Below, piece by piece: positions 17,095 through 24,960 of a stretch of DNA of 24,960 bases. Numbering within the stretch: position 1 is the first letter of the stretch; each line of letters starts with the position of its first letter. Source of the stretch: Baffinella frigidus (taxonomy: Eukaryota; Cryptophyceae; Cryptomonadales; Baffinellaceae); assembly GCA_026770585.1 (NCBI GenBank), contig MU648102.1, positions 1-24,960 of the forward strand, in the 5' to 3' direction. The position numbers were made by a program, and so were the translations under genes. The notes below the pieces were generated by a model that was not told the DNA's origin, did not search any database, and saw nothing but the letters and a program-made list of their open reading frames with translations.

Positions 17095-17305
17095 AAAACA
17101 ACAAACAGATTCCCACAATGCTGAGAATGATAATCAAATTTGTCATCGCAGCTGCATCCTGACAATCTTGGTCACAGATAGCCAGTTGCAGCGCTGCAGA
17201 CACCTCGGCCAATCTTGCTGCCGATGCTGCTGCTTCTTCAGCAGGTGTCATTTTGAGATATACATACGTATCTGTATAAATACTGAATGCATGTTGTTGA
17301 TTCAT
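17063..17305 (-). pseudogene. Small membrane protein truncated by the LTR
   Basis: The frame from ATG 17305 encodes 70 residues of flanking sequence. A further 10 residues and the stop are supplied by the LTR, since codon 71 falls on the junction 17095/17094. Features: an Ala/Glu-rich helix (residues 21-43, TPAEEAAASAARLAEV), two Cys (44 and 48) and a hydrophobic segment (about 56-72, NLIIILSIVGICLLFL) typical of a C-terminal membrane anchor. Met20 is an alternative start. The original C-terminus is lost or lies elsewhere. Family unknown. Confidence 0.6.
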
Positions 17306-17543
17306 GTGTGATTTATTTGTTCATCGTATGTGTAAAACTACATGGTTGTGTGCAAGTCACGTGAGCAAATTGCTTTAAATTTCAAGTGGTTCAGGGTTCG
17401 AGTTGACTAGCTCTGTTTCATTGGATGGAAGATGCATCGGCTCTCTCTTGTTTTATTGAATGAACTGTACACCGCTCCTGGAGCCATTTTGACCATGCTT
17501 TATTCACCCCCCAACCAAAGACCACGCTACGCACACCGCCTCC
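17306..17543. other. Intergenic stretch
   Basis: No convincing gene. Next to the ATG at 17305 is an AT box (AAATAAAT on the minus strand, 17311-17320). The 61-residue frame at 17432-17617 overlaps the end of the 244-residue gene and is probably chance. Confidence 0.45.
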
Positions 17544-18278
17544 TCATTCATGTGTGTAGAAGCGCACCGCGCGAGCGACTTCTGCAGATGGTAGGATCTC
17601 TAGAGACCCGTTTATAACCCACCATTGCTGCATGATGTGCATCAGTGGTTTTTTGTGGTCTGGGTCCAGTTTGTTTGTGATGATATCTTTCACCATCAGT
17701 GGACAGATAAACATCAGTGGGTTCCCCGGTTGCCGAAGTGTCTGTAGGATACGGCTGTACACCCGCGCTTGAATACATGCCGTCTTCCCGGGAGCACGAC
17801 CGGGGTGCATCACATACATGAAGAGTTGGTCCACGAGCAGCATGTAGCGTGTCGTCCGTTGTGACGCGTAGTTGCATGCACGTTGCATCCACTGCATGCA
17901 CGGGGCGCAAATGTCGACGCTGGCGTCTTGTTTAACCCCCCACAACCGATCACGGATATAACGCCAGACAAACGGAGTTTCTTGTATGTATTTTGTGAGT
18001 ACGTTCTGGATGTGCGCGACTGTTCGTGTCCTAAATGGGACACCGGCCCCGTATATCCCACACAAAAGACATTGTCTGGTCTGATGCATCCAACCAATCC
18101 CGTGTGGGTCAAGTACACCACAGGCAATGCTGCGTGTCACTAGATCTGATATGTGGACCGTAAAACAACCCTGTCCAAATGATTTCTTGTACAGCACCGA
18201 CAGACATGTGTTTGTGGTTCTATGCAACATACGTGTGTTTGCGTGTGTTTGTGTGTGTACATATGAAGGTTGAAACAT
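17544..18278 (-). CDS. Unknown protein with two CxxC motifs (244 aa)
   Basis: I do not recognise the family. Cys70/Cys73 (QCLLCG) and Cys124/Cys127 (ICAPCM) form two CxxC pairs 54 residues apart, suggesting a bound zinc. The C-terminal half is probably globular and helical (LLVDQLFMYVMHPGRAPGK, LEILPSAEVARAVRFY). The first 16 residues come from an ACAC-type low-complexity run, so Met17 (18230) is a plausible start. It lies in the same direction as, and 140 bp after, the caspase-like gene. No signal peptide or membrane segment is evident. It could be a nucleic-acid-binding or viral protein, but nothing here proves either. Confidence 0.6.
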   Translation of the reverse strand: MFQPSYVHTQTHANTRMLHRTTNTCLSVLYKKSFGQGCFTVHISDLVTRSIACGVLDPHGIGWMHQTRQCLLCGIYGAGVPFRTRTVAHIQNVLTKYIQETPFVWRYIRDRLWGVKQDASVDICAPCMQWMQRACNYASQRTTRYMLLVDQLFMYVMHPGRAPGKTACIQARVYSRILQTLRQPGNPLMFICPLMVKDIITNKLDPDHKKPLMHIMQQWWVINGSLEILPSAEVARAVRFYTHE

Positions 18279-18418
18279 GGGATGTGTTTTTGTTTTGTAT
18301 TATCGTAAGAAAAAACCCTTGGACCCCACAGTAGTCAACTTGGGTCATCGCAACCCAAAAGGGTAAATAGATACACATCTGCTCTATTCGTCTACTATAT
18401 TTCGCAGCCCTATTTGTC

Positions 18419-20146
18419 TTATATTACACGTTGCCCAGTACGGATTGCATGATCGACATGCCGATAGATCAAATCTTCGTTGTAGACGATATGGGTATCC
18501 ATTGTCTCATGCGACGGGAAGTTGGTGGACCAGTAAACAGGTTGCTTACGTTCAGTTGCTAGTTTCGAATCCATACGGTTCGCGAATTGTAAAAGCATGT
18601 CGACGGGGTTTCCACCACACGTGTTCAAGCCGGCAACGAGTTTCACGAGTGTCGTCAAGGATGACCGATCTTGGTAGAGTGTTTCCGTATTCACCAACCA
18701 AGAGAATTGCCCGCGGTAACTTTTTGCTATCGGATCCCAAACGTCATGTGCTACGTCTTTATAGTCAGATGCATAGAGACAGACAAGCACAACCTCTGCA
18801 TGGTCGAACGATTTTTGTCTCGTCTGTCCATTTTCCAGTGTATCGTCTCTCTTAATGCGGACATGAACATCACGGTCCTTGATATATTTTTCGATCTTGA
18901 AATTGACAGGTAGTTGGATCGCCCGTTTTGCGTAACAGACGTCAAGAACGATTGTCCAAAACAGAACGGTGGCTGTTTCCTTCGCTGCATGAAAAGATTT
19001 TTTGCGGTTTTCTACAAACGACGCATGTATATCGTGTAATTCGCCTGCGCGTACGACATGGCTGTTCTTCAAATTCTCACTTACGAGATAAATACCACCC
19101 TCTTGTGAACCTTCTTTCCCGTGTGCACCAAAGCTTGTGATCAACCTGTACTTATCGGTCCTCTGCGCAATCTTTTGGCATGCTGACTTGTATCGGTTCA
19201 ATGTCGGGTTTCCATAGTAGTTACGGGCGTTTGCATCATTCAATGGACCCCAGTAAGGTCTCTCACTCAGTTCTATCAATTTAGCAGAATCGTCTGTCAA
19301 CACGATAAAGATCGTCTCTGGAATCAGGTTCAAAAATGGTTTCATAAACCCGGCAATATCAACATCACAATCGAGTTTCTGCAAACGCCCGTTGGTCACC
19401 TTGCTGTATCCAACAGAGACAATCACAACAATGTGCCTTGTCCCATCATGTACTCGCGCGTACATGTTTCTCGATAATCCTGAAATTCCAGTTGAATTTT
19501 TGATCATATCGAGTTCATGCTCAACTATGGTCATACGCAATGGAGGTGCCTTTTCTGTCTTACGGTCGTTCGGTGATTTGGATGAGTTTGCGCTCGTTCG
19601 TAGAACCTGTTGATTGGGGGGTTTGTTGGCAGGCCTGTCCAGTTGTCCAGTCGGGACGTTACGAATCAGACTGTTCTTCTTCGGGGTGATATCGGTTCTT
19701 TCGTCGTCTCCGAAGCTCCCGTCTGGCGCGCTCGATGTTCTCACAAACCGTGTCTGTGGAATTTCTGGTTTCGAATTGGCATATACATCCAAACAGTTAT
19801 ACGCGGCTTGCATTGAGAACAAAACACATGCGCACAACCCGATTTTGTCACTACGAGGCGCATGGAGAATCAGATGATGGAGGAATGTGTAAGAGACCGA
19901 AAGAACTATGGAAAAACGCAGCACCGCGGCGTAGACCTCGATGTCGATATCGACAGGAAATAGACGCTTTACTAAGATGCAGTAGAAGTTGATGATGGGC
20001 TGTGTTCCACCACACACGCGCATGAAGACTCTGTTAACCCAGTCCACAATTTCCAAGCATACGCACCCCAAACAGATCACATATGATGCGGGATATGACA
20101 TAAATGTCAACGAAAACAGCACTGCTATGGTGATGGTTGTTATCAT
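18419..20146 (-). CDS. Membrane-anchored caspase-like cysteine peptidase (575 aa)
   Basis: The N-terminal third has about four hydrophobic segments (about residues 4-30, 51-63, 71-96 and 102-120), so it is probably membrane-embedded. A polar, Pro/Ser/Lys-rich linker (125-205) follows. From about 237 a caspase/metacaspase fold (clan CD, family C14) is visible. It starts with a beta strand RHIVVIVSVGYS, followed by a helix with CDVDIAGFMKPFL and the strand TIFIVLTDD. The catalytic His342 is in ITSFGAHGKEG and Cys404 in TIVLDVCYAKRA. Later come VLVCLYASDY, GQFSWLV and QPVYWST, matching the usual late strands and helix. The 62-residue gap between His and Cys fits the family with a small insert. 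Substrates unknown. Clan CD members typically cut after Asp or Arg/Lys; I cannot predict which. Intron-free. Viral metacaspase-like proteins exist, so viral origin is possible. Confidence 0.82.
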   Translation of the reverse strand: MITTITIAVLFSLTFMSYPASYVICLGCVCLEIVDWVNRVFMRVCGGTQPIINFYCILVKRLFPVDIDIEVYAAVLRFSIVLSVSYTFLHHLILHAPRSDKIGLCACVLFSMQAAYNCLDVYANSKPEIPQTRFVRTSSAPDGSFGDDERTDITPKKNSLIRNVPTGQLDRPANKPPNQQVLRTSANSSKSPNDRKTEKAPPLRMTIVEHELDMIKNSTGISGLSRNMYARVHDGTRHIVVIVSVGYSKVTNGRLQKLDCDVDIAGFMKPFLNLIPETIFIVLTDDSAKLIELSERPYWGPLNDANARNYYGNPTLNRYKSACQKIAQRTDKYRLITSFGAHGKEGSQEGGIYLVSENLKNSHVVRAGELHDIHASFVENRKKSFHAAKETATVLFWTIVLDVCYAKRAIQLPVNFKIEKYIKDRDVHVRIKRDDTLENGQTRQKSFDHAEVVLVCLYASDYKDVAHDVWDPIAKSYRGQFSWLVNTETLYQDRSSLTTLVKLVAGLNTCGGNPVDMLLQFANRMDSKLATERKQPVYWSTNFPSHETMDTHIVYNEDLIYRHVDHAIRTGQRVI

Positions 20147-20295
20147 GGTCTTCTGAGATACGGCAACTCCTTGACCCTAAACCTTGACCTTCAACTCTTC
20201 CCTGGTTGAAACCTGCAGTTGGATGTTATTCAGATTGAGGGTGTACAGTTGTCGTCACCTCTCGTGTCGCTATACAAACACAACCACTTAAATAT
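20147..20295. other. Divergent intergenic region
   Basis: Separates the minus-strand caspase-like gene from the plus-strand small gene. It holds an AT box, CTTAAATATAT (about 20287-20297), just before two candidate plus-strand ATGs (20296 and 20315). No TATA-like box is visible close to the ATG at 20146 on the minus strand. Confidence 0.5.
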
Positions 20296-20410
20296 ATGTG
20301 TACATTGTACCATTATGACCGAAACGGAACAGATTCGTCAGATTTCGGGCAAACGTTGAACGAACCCGTCATAACATACGGTGGTTGTCGGTTATGTGAT
20401 TATGTAGGAC

Positions 20411-21016
20411 GTGTTGTATTCGAGTCGTGGTTGGTGGCCATATGGATCACTGGTTTGTATGGGTCACTGTATCGCGACTTTATGTAAGCGCGGGTCTGCG
20501 TTCGATCCTGATAAGTATGGTGATGTTGCCGGATTATTACCAGAGGGAGACAATAATGGATCCAGTGCGGTTGTCAATTCGACCAAGTGCACAGATGCTG
20601 TTATCACCCAAGGGTATGATGGAGCGCATGCAATGGAAAAACTCATGCGGGACTGTTTACAGTGTGAACCTGGTGCACGGCTGCAGATTTGTGTAGCTTA
20701 TACTCTCCTTCGGGTGCAGGTGATGCGAGGATCAATCACACAGAAAGAGCGTGTGTTTATGCCCGATCATATGGTACTCTATGTGGAGCCTTCGGGTGTC
20801 CCTGGGGGTCATCCTCAACCCGGAGTATCTCAAGCGTTCATGCGTGTGCGTGTCTTTCGATTCCTTGTTATACCAATGGGCGTATCTCGGACTTCTGCCA
20901 AGCGCAAAGCGGGGGGTGAATCTACGGATAGTGACGATGATGCAGAGATGACCAGTGCATGCAATTCTTCACATAAACCCCACACCAATAAGACACTGCG
21001 GAACCGAATGCGATGA
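20411..21016 (+). CDS. Unknown small protein with basic-acidic tail (201 aa)
   Basis: I do not recognise the family. The most protein-like part runs from about residue 26 (CKRGSAFDPDKYGDV) and includes Cys-rich and hydrophobic segments. It ends with an NLS-like KRK followed by an acidic STDSDDDAE stretch, suggesting a nuclear or nucleic-acid-associated protein. The start is uncertain. A 63-residue frame at 20296-20487 in another phase carries CRLCDYVG and lies closer to the AT box at 20287. It ends at ATGTAAGCG (20483-20491), which could be a frameshift or a 5' splice site. So 20296-21016 may be a single gene with an intron or an indel, or two genes. Confidence 0.5.
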   Translation: MLYSSRGWWPYGSLVCMGHCIATLCKRGSAFDPDKYGDVAGLLPEGDNNGSSAVVNSTKCTDAVITQGYDGAHAMEKLMRDCLQCEPGARLQICVAYTLLRVQVMRGSITQKERVFMPDHMVLYVEPSGVPGGHPQPGVSQAFMRVRVFRFLVIPMGVSRTSAKRKAGGESTDSDDDAEMTSACNSSHKPHTNKTLRNRMR

Positions 21017-21118
21017 TGTTTGGCCTTGGAGGGTTGTTTTATTTACACAAGGTACCAGGCCCAGATGACATGTGTGTGTCTTGTCCACTCCCATTTTACC
21101 CGAAATATGGCCATTTTC

Positions 21119-21595
21119 TCAAAACCACACTTCAGAGAAGCTATTTCCGACGCCCCATAGCAACAACACACTACGGCATCGTGTGTGATAGAAATTATTG
21201 AGCGTCTTGTGTATTTTATATGTGTGGTCAAACGCCCTCTGCATGTCATGCTTGGAAGCGTTGCAATCCACTACCACATTGCACATGATCAACTGTATTT
21301 TATCTATCGAATTCACTCGTGGACGCGCCAGCACCATATCCAATGCCAGGACATGAGTGTCTGTAACATCTACAACCCCCCAATTCCCAGCTAGAGTGTG
21401 CAGTTTGTATTGGTTTATCCATTCAGATAGTTGAACATCTGCAGTTGGGTTGCTTTGTCGCTTACCAGCAAACTCAATACGATGGTGGTGTTTGTTAGTT
21501 TCCTTCATCGCACTTCGGTACTTTTTCAATGACTTGATGATCCTAGGATGAAAGAGAAGTTTGACAATGTTACACTCTGTGGTAGAAATACACAT
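21119..21595 (-). CDS. Unknown protein (158 aa)
   Basis: No family recognised. It has a basic N-terminal part (SLKKYRSAMKETNKHHHR), then a mixed globular region with NWGVVDVTDTHVLALDMVLARP and IDKIQLIMCNVVVDCNAS. It is convergent with the 201-residue gene (102 bp between stops) and divergent from the 986-residue gene (24 bp between the first ATGs). The opposite strand holds only shorter frames. Confidence 0.5.
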   Translation of the reverse strand: MCISTTECNIVKLLFHPRIIKSLKKYRSAMKETNKHHHRIEFAGKRQSNPTADVQLSEWINQYKLHTLAGNWGVVDVTDTHVLALDMVLARPRVNSIDKIQLIMCNVVVDCNASKHDMQRAFDHTYKIHKTLNNFYHTRCRSVLLLWGVGNSFSEVWF

Positions 21596-21619
21596 CGAAG
21601 TAGAATAGTGAGTACATAA

Positions 21620-24580
21620 ATGTTTTTACATAGGTGTTGTGAAATATTTAAGGCGTGCTTACCACACAAATCAATGTCACACGGTCTACCTGTCAGGGGA
21701 ATGCGGTGTGAACGTGATATATACCCACCTCGCGTTGGCATGGTCCGGCGCAATGCAGTCACAGATAATCAGGGCCTGCGTAGTACAACCCCCCTTGGTG
21801 AAGCCCTGCATAGTACAACCCCACCCGGGAAGACCATGCACGCCATACCCGATGCTAATGATGGTGATGGGTTATTTCAGTGTGTCATAGCCAAAGATGA
21901 TACACCCAAGGAATCTGTCAAGGAATCTGTTTCGTGGGTCCGTCAAGATAAGGTGCACACACCCGTGACTGCATCAACCAAAGTAATCGATATGCTGGTT
22001 GAGGTCACAGTGGAGTGGAAGAAGCTGGCGTGGCGGACCGAGGATGGGACCCAGACCGAAATATCGATGGATGTACCCCCTGTTGTAGGGAGTTTCACGT
22101 TTTCGGACACTGACGGAAATTCACATGTGCATTGTGAATACAAGCCAGGTGGAACCAAAGTGGCATACGACATGCACCAACTCCCAATGGGTGTCGACTA
22201 TGACACGAAGTCACAGACTAACCCGTACTTGACGCGTTGTGGAGGTGCCCCGACGGATTGTATAAAGATAAACTGGTTCACAAAACGACCCCCCGGCTTG
22301 GTCACTACGGTATCGAAGACGGTAGGTGTCGCAGGCGTCGCGTCTGAGAGACCAAACAATCTCAGTATGCACCTTGCCGGTGGGTGGATTCCCCTGACGG
22401 CTCTAGCGGATTGTATGCAAGGGAACCCGGGGGGCAAGGTGCTCATGCATGATTTCCAACACAACTTCTCGTGTCAGGTACTGGAAGTTCAGTTCTCAGA
22501 CGCGGTGGTGACAATCGACGGTGTTCGTCACACAGATGGACCTAAGCTTCTCGCCGCGTTGAAAACACAGATTGATACTGGGCGCATTCGGACTTCGATG
22601 ATGCATTCAATGGCGCAACGATCCGATGTACTCGTAGGAAACTTGCAGCTACTCGGGGCCAACACTGCAAAGACGAGCCTGATGCGTCAGGACAGCATCG
22701 GGAATATTATGAGACAACCGCTATCTCTCTTGTTGCAGCATAAGGAGGTTCTACCCCTCAAATCAATGGGAGATCTAGCGAAGAGTTATGTACTTCCAAT
22801 TTGTCCAGTTATGGGTGGGCACTTTTTGGCACACGCGATGAACCTGAATGCCATCCCTGCGTGGGATGCAGACAAGGGAACCCCTCTGCTGGCTACGTAC
22901 ATACGTACACGAGTTCTTACTACTGATCAAATTATCCGAGTTTTACACACCACGTTGCAGGCTCCGACCTACTCAGCCGAGCTTGTTCCGTATACGTCAG
23001 ACTGTGTCCTCTCTATCTCCCCAGAAACGGTCAACCAAATGCGCACCAATAAGTTCAAGGGTGCCTGGACAGGTAAAGACGCCGCACCTTCTGAATGCAT
23101 CGACTCTGTGTTTTCGGTCCCCAATGCACTGAGTGTCTTCCGTGCAGATGACTGTGAGGGGTCTGCGCACCTTACACTCGCGATGAAGCACAACGTACGC
23201 GCTCTCGGATACGACGCGGCTTCGTACCTGAAGGAATGTGGCACATCGGAAGGACGTGAAGCTCTGTCTACGTGGATCAATTCACCCAAGTTCTGTAACA
23301 TCAGTCTTAAGAGAGAGGAGGAGTATGCTTTTGCCACGCAATGTGTCGTCCTATCCGCAACCTCTCATCTGTGCTTTGACGCAAAGCTCCTCATTATCGG
23401 CGCTATGTGTCCGACACCGCTCCAGGCTATCTCTGGTGGTGCCAAGGAACAGGGCCATGCGGCGTCTGCTGCTAAAGTTCTTTGGAAGGAAGTTGGTCCC
23501 ATTGCCACGATGGTATATGCCCACTATACGAACCCAGCAACCATGTTCAAGCTCCTCAAGATGCCTAAGTTAGAAGGTGCCACTGCCATCGGGAGACCAC
23601 TGGACGCAACTCCAGCCCAGCTCGCAGGTGAATACGAGATGCATACACAAAGTGTCACGATTCCAAAGCCCCTCAATACACTCCCAAAGCTTGCACATGT
23701 CCCAGATGGCTTCGGTCGCGTATGGCCGACCATCAAGAACGGTTACCCCATTTTTGATGTTGCGTCACATAACAGATTTTTCGTGATCGAATCAACAACT
23801 CCGCTACACATGTGCGCTGTCAAAGGCCATGTCTCAGCCGCGCGGATGGAAGGCATCGCAAAGATGAGGAGCAAGATGGGGGGTGCAGCGGTTGGCACTA
23901 TCCCTGTATCGACCACAGCAGTGCCCATAGAGGAGTTCTTCAAAAAGATAGAGGTGGCATTTGCAGCTACATACATCGACAAGGGTGAAGACGTGCGACT
24001 CCAGGGGTACATACATGACACACACGACCCATTGGCGCTTGGAGAGGCGCCACGCCCGGTCGAATTCTACAAGACTTTCTATCAAATGGATGGGTTTATG
24101 CTCAATGAGATCGCTCCGAGCGGGAATATCATCATCGGGGCTGACGCTGACAACTTGCTCAACTCAGTAGATGATGCATCCACGAGGATCACGATGGAGC
24201 ATACAATGATGCCAATCCTTACACCCACCGAGAACGATGCTATGACGACAGCCCTGCGGGTGCAATGGGAAGAGACACGTCTTCCGTTCATAGGAATGCC
24301 AGCACTGCGGAAAATGATCTCCACATGGCACTCCGCAACCATTGGCAGCGTATACCACCCAGAAGATGATAGCAAGGGACTCATGCGTTGCAACATAGGG
24401 ATATCGGGTAACAATGCTGACAAACTCTACACCGACATGTCCCTGGGTGGGTCTCTATACATACCGAACGACGGGACAAATCAAGGGGTTATCGGAGAAC
24501 AACGTGTAATTCGGATGGGGTGTAACACAACTATCATATCACACGGAGTTCGGTGTAATCAGATGTCTGTAGGTTCTTGA
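21620..24580 (+). CDS. Large protein with candidate Cys-His-Glu peptidase core (986 aa)
   Basis: Intron-free frame; Met19 (21674) is the likelier start because an AT box lies just before it. Near the N-terminus a 10-residue repeat (LRSTTPLGEA / LHSTTPPGKT, about residues 53-72) is encoded by a 30-bp tandem repeat. A beta-rich region follows (about 120-320: VEVTVEW, GSFTFSDTDG). The centre carries RADDCEGSAH (Cys512), GGAKEQGHAAS (His613) and FFVIESTTPL (Glu724). A Cys with preceding Asp pair, a Gly-His and a late Glu-Ser-Thr are what a papain- or transglutaminase-like fold would show; this is inference from pattern, not a match I can run. No signal peptide or clear membrane segment. A structural (capsid-like) role with an embedded enzyme, or a host enzyme, are both possible. 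Confidence 0.65.
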   Translation: MFLHRCCEIFKACLPHKSMSHGLPVRGMRCERDIYPPRVGMVRRNAVTDNQGLRSTTPLGEALHSTTPPGKTMHAIPDANDGDGLFQCVIAKDDTPKESVKESVSWVRQDKVHTPVTASTKVIDMLVEVTVEWKKLAWRTEDGTQTEISMDVPPVVGSFTFSDTDGNSHVHCEYKPGGTKVAYDMHQLPMGVDYDTKSQTNPYLTRCGGAPTDCIKINWFTKRPPGLVTTVSKTVGVAGVASERPNNLSMHLAGGWIPLTALADCMQGNPGGKVLMHDFQHNFSCQVLEVQFSDAVVTIDGVRHTDGPKLLAALKTQIDTGRIRTSMMHSMAQRSDVLVGNLQLLGANTAKTSLMRQDSIGNIMRQPLSLLLQHKEVLPLKSMGDLAKSYVLPICPVMGGHFLAHAMNLNAIPAWDADKGTPLLATYIRTRVLTTDQIIRVLHTTLQAPTYSAELVPYTSDCVLSISPETVNQMRTNKFKGAWTGKDAAPSECIDSVFSVPNALSVFRADDCEGSAHLTLAMKHNVRALGYDAASYLKECGTSEGREALSTWINSPKFCNISLKREEEYAFATQCVVLSATSHLCFDAKLLIIGAMCPTPLQAISGGAKEQGHAASAAKVLWKEVGPIATMVYAHYTNPATMFKLLKMPKLEGATAIGRPLDATPAQLAGEYEMHTQSVTIPKPLNTLPKLAHVPDGFGRVWPTIKNGYPIFDVASHNRFFVIESTTPLHMCAVKGHVSAARMEGIAKMRSKMGGAAVGTIPVSTTAVPIEEFFKKIEVAFAATYIDKGEDVRLQGYIHDTHDPLALGEAPRPVEFYKTFYQMDGFMLNEIAPSGNIIIGADADNLLNSVDDASTRITMEHTMMPILTPTENDAMTTALRVQWEETRLPFIGMPALRKMISTWHSATIGSVYHPEDDSKGLMRCNIGISGNNADKLYTDMSLGGSLYIPNDGTNQGVIGEQRVIRMGCNTTIISHGVRCNQMSVGS
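21642..21652 (+). promoter_or_regulatory. AT box before the preferred start of the 986-aa gene
   Basis: AAATATTTAAG lies 22 bp before the ATG at 21674. Similar AT-rich boxes precede 20315 and 24693 at 17-18 bp. This favours 21674 (Met19) over 21620 as the start. Confidence 0.4.
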
Positions 24581-24692
24581 CAAATGTATGCCTTGACAAA
24601 TAGCGGTATGTAGTCACAACATTTATCCCAATAGTATCATTTTGGTCTTCGACCACAGCATTTGTTATATAAATATGTAATTTCGTTATTCC
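24581..24692. promoter_or_regulatory. Intergenic region with AT box before the secreted protein gene
   Basis: TTATATAAATAT (24665-24676) ends 16 bp before the ATG at 24693. If it is a TATA box, the 5' leader is extremely short. The rest is unremarkable. Confidence 0.5.
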
Positions 24693-24960
24693 ATGAAACC
24701 CCGACTTATCATGCGAGGGGTGGCTCTCAGAGTATGCACGGCATGTGTACTTACAATATCAGCCTCTGCATGTGGTGTTGGATTTGGTGAGGTGATAAAC
24801 ACAGACACTAATTTGATGGAATGTAAAGCCTGTCCGATAGGCTCGTATAGCCTCGACGGAGCCAGTTTGTGTGTGGTTAATACATGTGACGTTGGTTCCT
24901 CCGTTGAAGCGATGGTACGGTGTGGGTCTGATAATGCCAACTCTTGTGGATGCCAAGACT
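24693..24960 (+). CDS. Secreted Cys-rich protein, N-terminal part (runs off window)
   Basis: Open from ATG 24693 to the window end (89 full codons). Residues 1-27 look like a signal peptide: basic MKPRLIMR, a hydrophobic run with VCTACVLTISASA, and likely cleavage near Ala-Cys. Cys spacing follows: CKACPIGSYSLDGASLCVV, then CDVG, RCGS and SCGC. The CxxCPxGxYS...C pattern resembles TNFR/ephrin-receptor-like or GCC2/GCC3-type repeats common in protist surface proteins. It is therefore probably a secreted or membrane-bound ectodomain; the rest of the protein is needed. An opposing minus-strand frame (24940-24686) overlaps and is taken as chance. Confidence 0.65.
   Translation, partial: MKPRLIMRGVALRVCTACVLTISASACGVGFGEVINTDTNLMECKACPIGSYSLDGASLCVVNTCDVGSSVEAMVRCGSDNANSCGCQD

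Noticed and set aside
22198-22464. Minus-strand frames opposite the 986-residue gene
   Set aside because: Short shadows of a long, coherent plus-strand gene.

Overview
This window comes from a eukaryotic nuclear genome, most likely a protist or alga with few introns. Evidence: a Ty1/copia-type LTR retrotransposon with an RNase H domain, TATA boxes, AATAAA poly(A) signals, and intron-free genes on both strands without bacterial ribosome binding sites. I cannot name the species. A sharp junction at 17094/17095 divides it into two parts.

Part A (1-17094) is GC-rich and made of nested, partly broken copia-like retrotransposons. Two related LTR families occur. 'L1' (about 343 bp) lies at 1-222 (cut by the window edge), 1096-1438 (inverted) and 16752-17094. 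'L2' (about 325 bp) lies at 2344-2670 (inverted), 3460-3785 and 10010-10332. Element 2 (3460-10332, + strand) has two direct LTRs, a 5-bp target duplication CCGCC, a polypurine tract, a frameshifted gag-like region and a small pol remnant. Between pol and the 3' LTR it carries an intact antisense gene for an acidic protein, with its own TATA box and a 39-bp repeat array. Element 2 landed inside the same antisense gene of element 1 (3' LTR 2344-2670; polyprotein 16801-11366 on the minus strand). The gene's halves, 3234-3459 and 10338-10731, join in frame if element 2 and one CCGCC copy are ignored. Element 1's polyprotein has protease, integrase, RT and RNase H in copia order. It is interrupted by one in-frame TAA in the integrase C-terminal region, and its 5' end runs into an oppositely oriented L1 LTR.

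Part B (17095-24960) is less GC-rich and compact. On the minus strand: a membrane protein truncated by the LTR (17305-17063), a CxxC protein (18278-17544) and a membrane-anchored caspase-like peptidase with a His-Cys dyad (20146-18419). On the plus strand: a small acidic-tailed protein (about 20411-21016), a 986-residue protein with an apparent Cys/His/Glu triad of papain or transglutaminase type (21620-24580), and the start of a secreted Cys-rich protein (24693 onward). An unknown minus-strand gene lies at 21595-21119. AT-rich boxes sit very close to the start codons of several genes. This could be a protist gene cluster or an endogenised large DNA virus; the sequence alone does not decide.

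The main candidates for something new are the retrotransposon family with a conserved, separately promoted antisense gene, and the unusual pair of predicted cysteine peptidases in the compact region.
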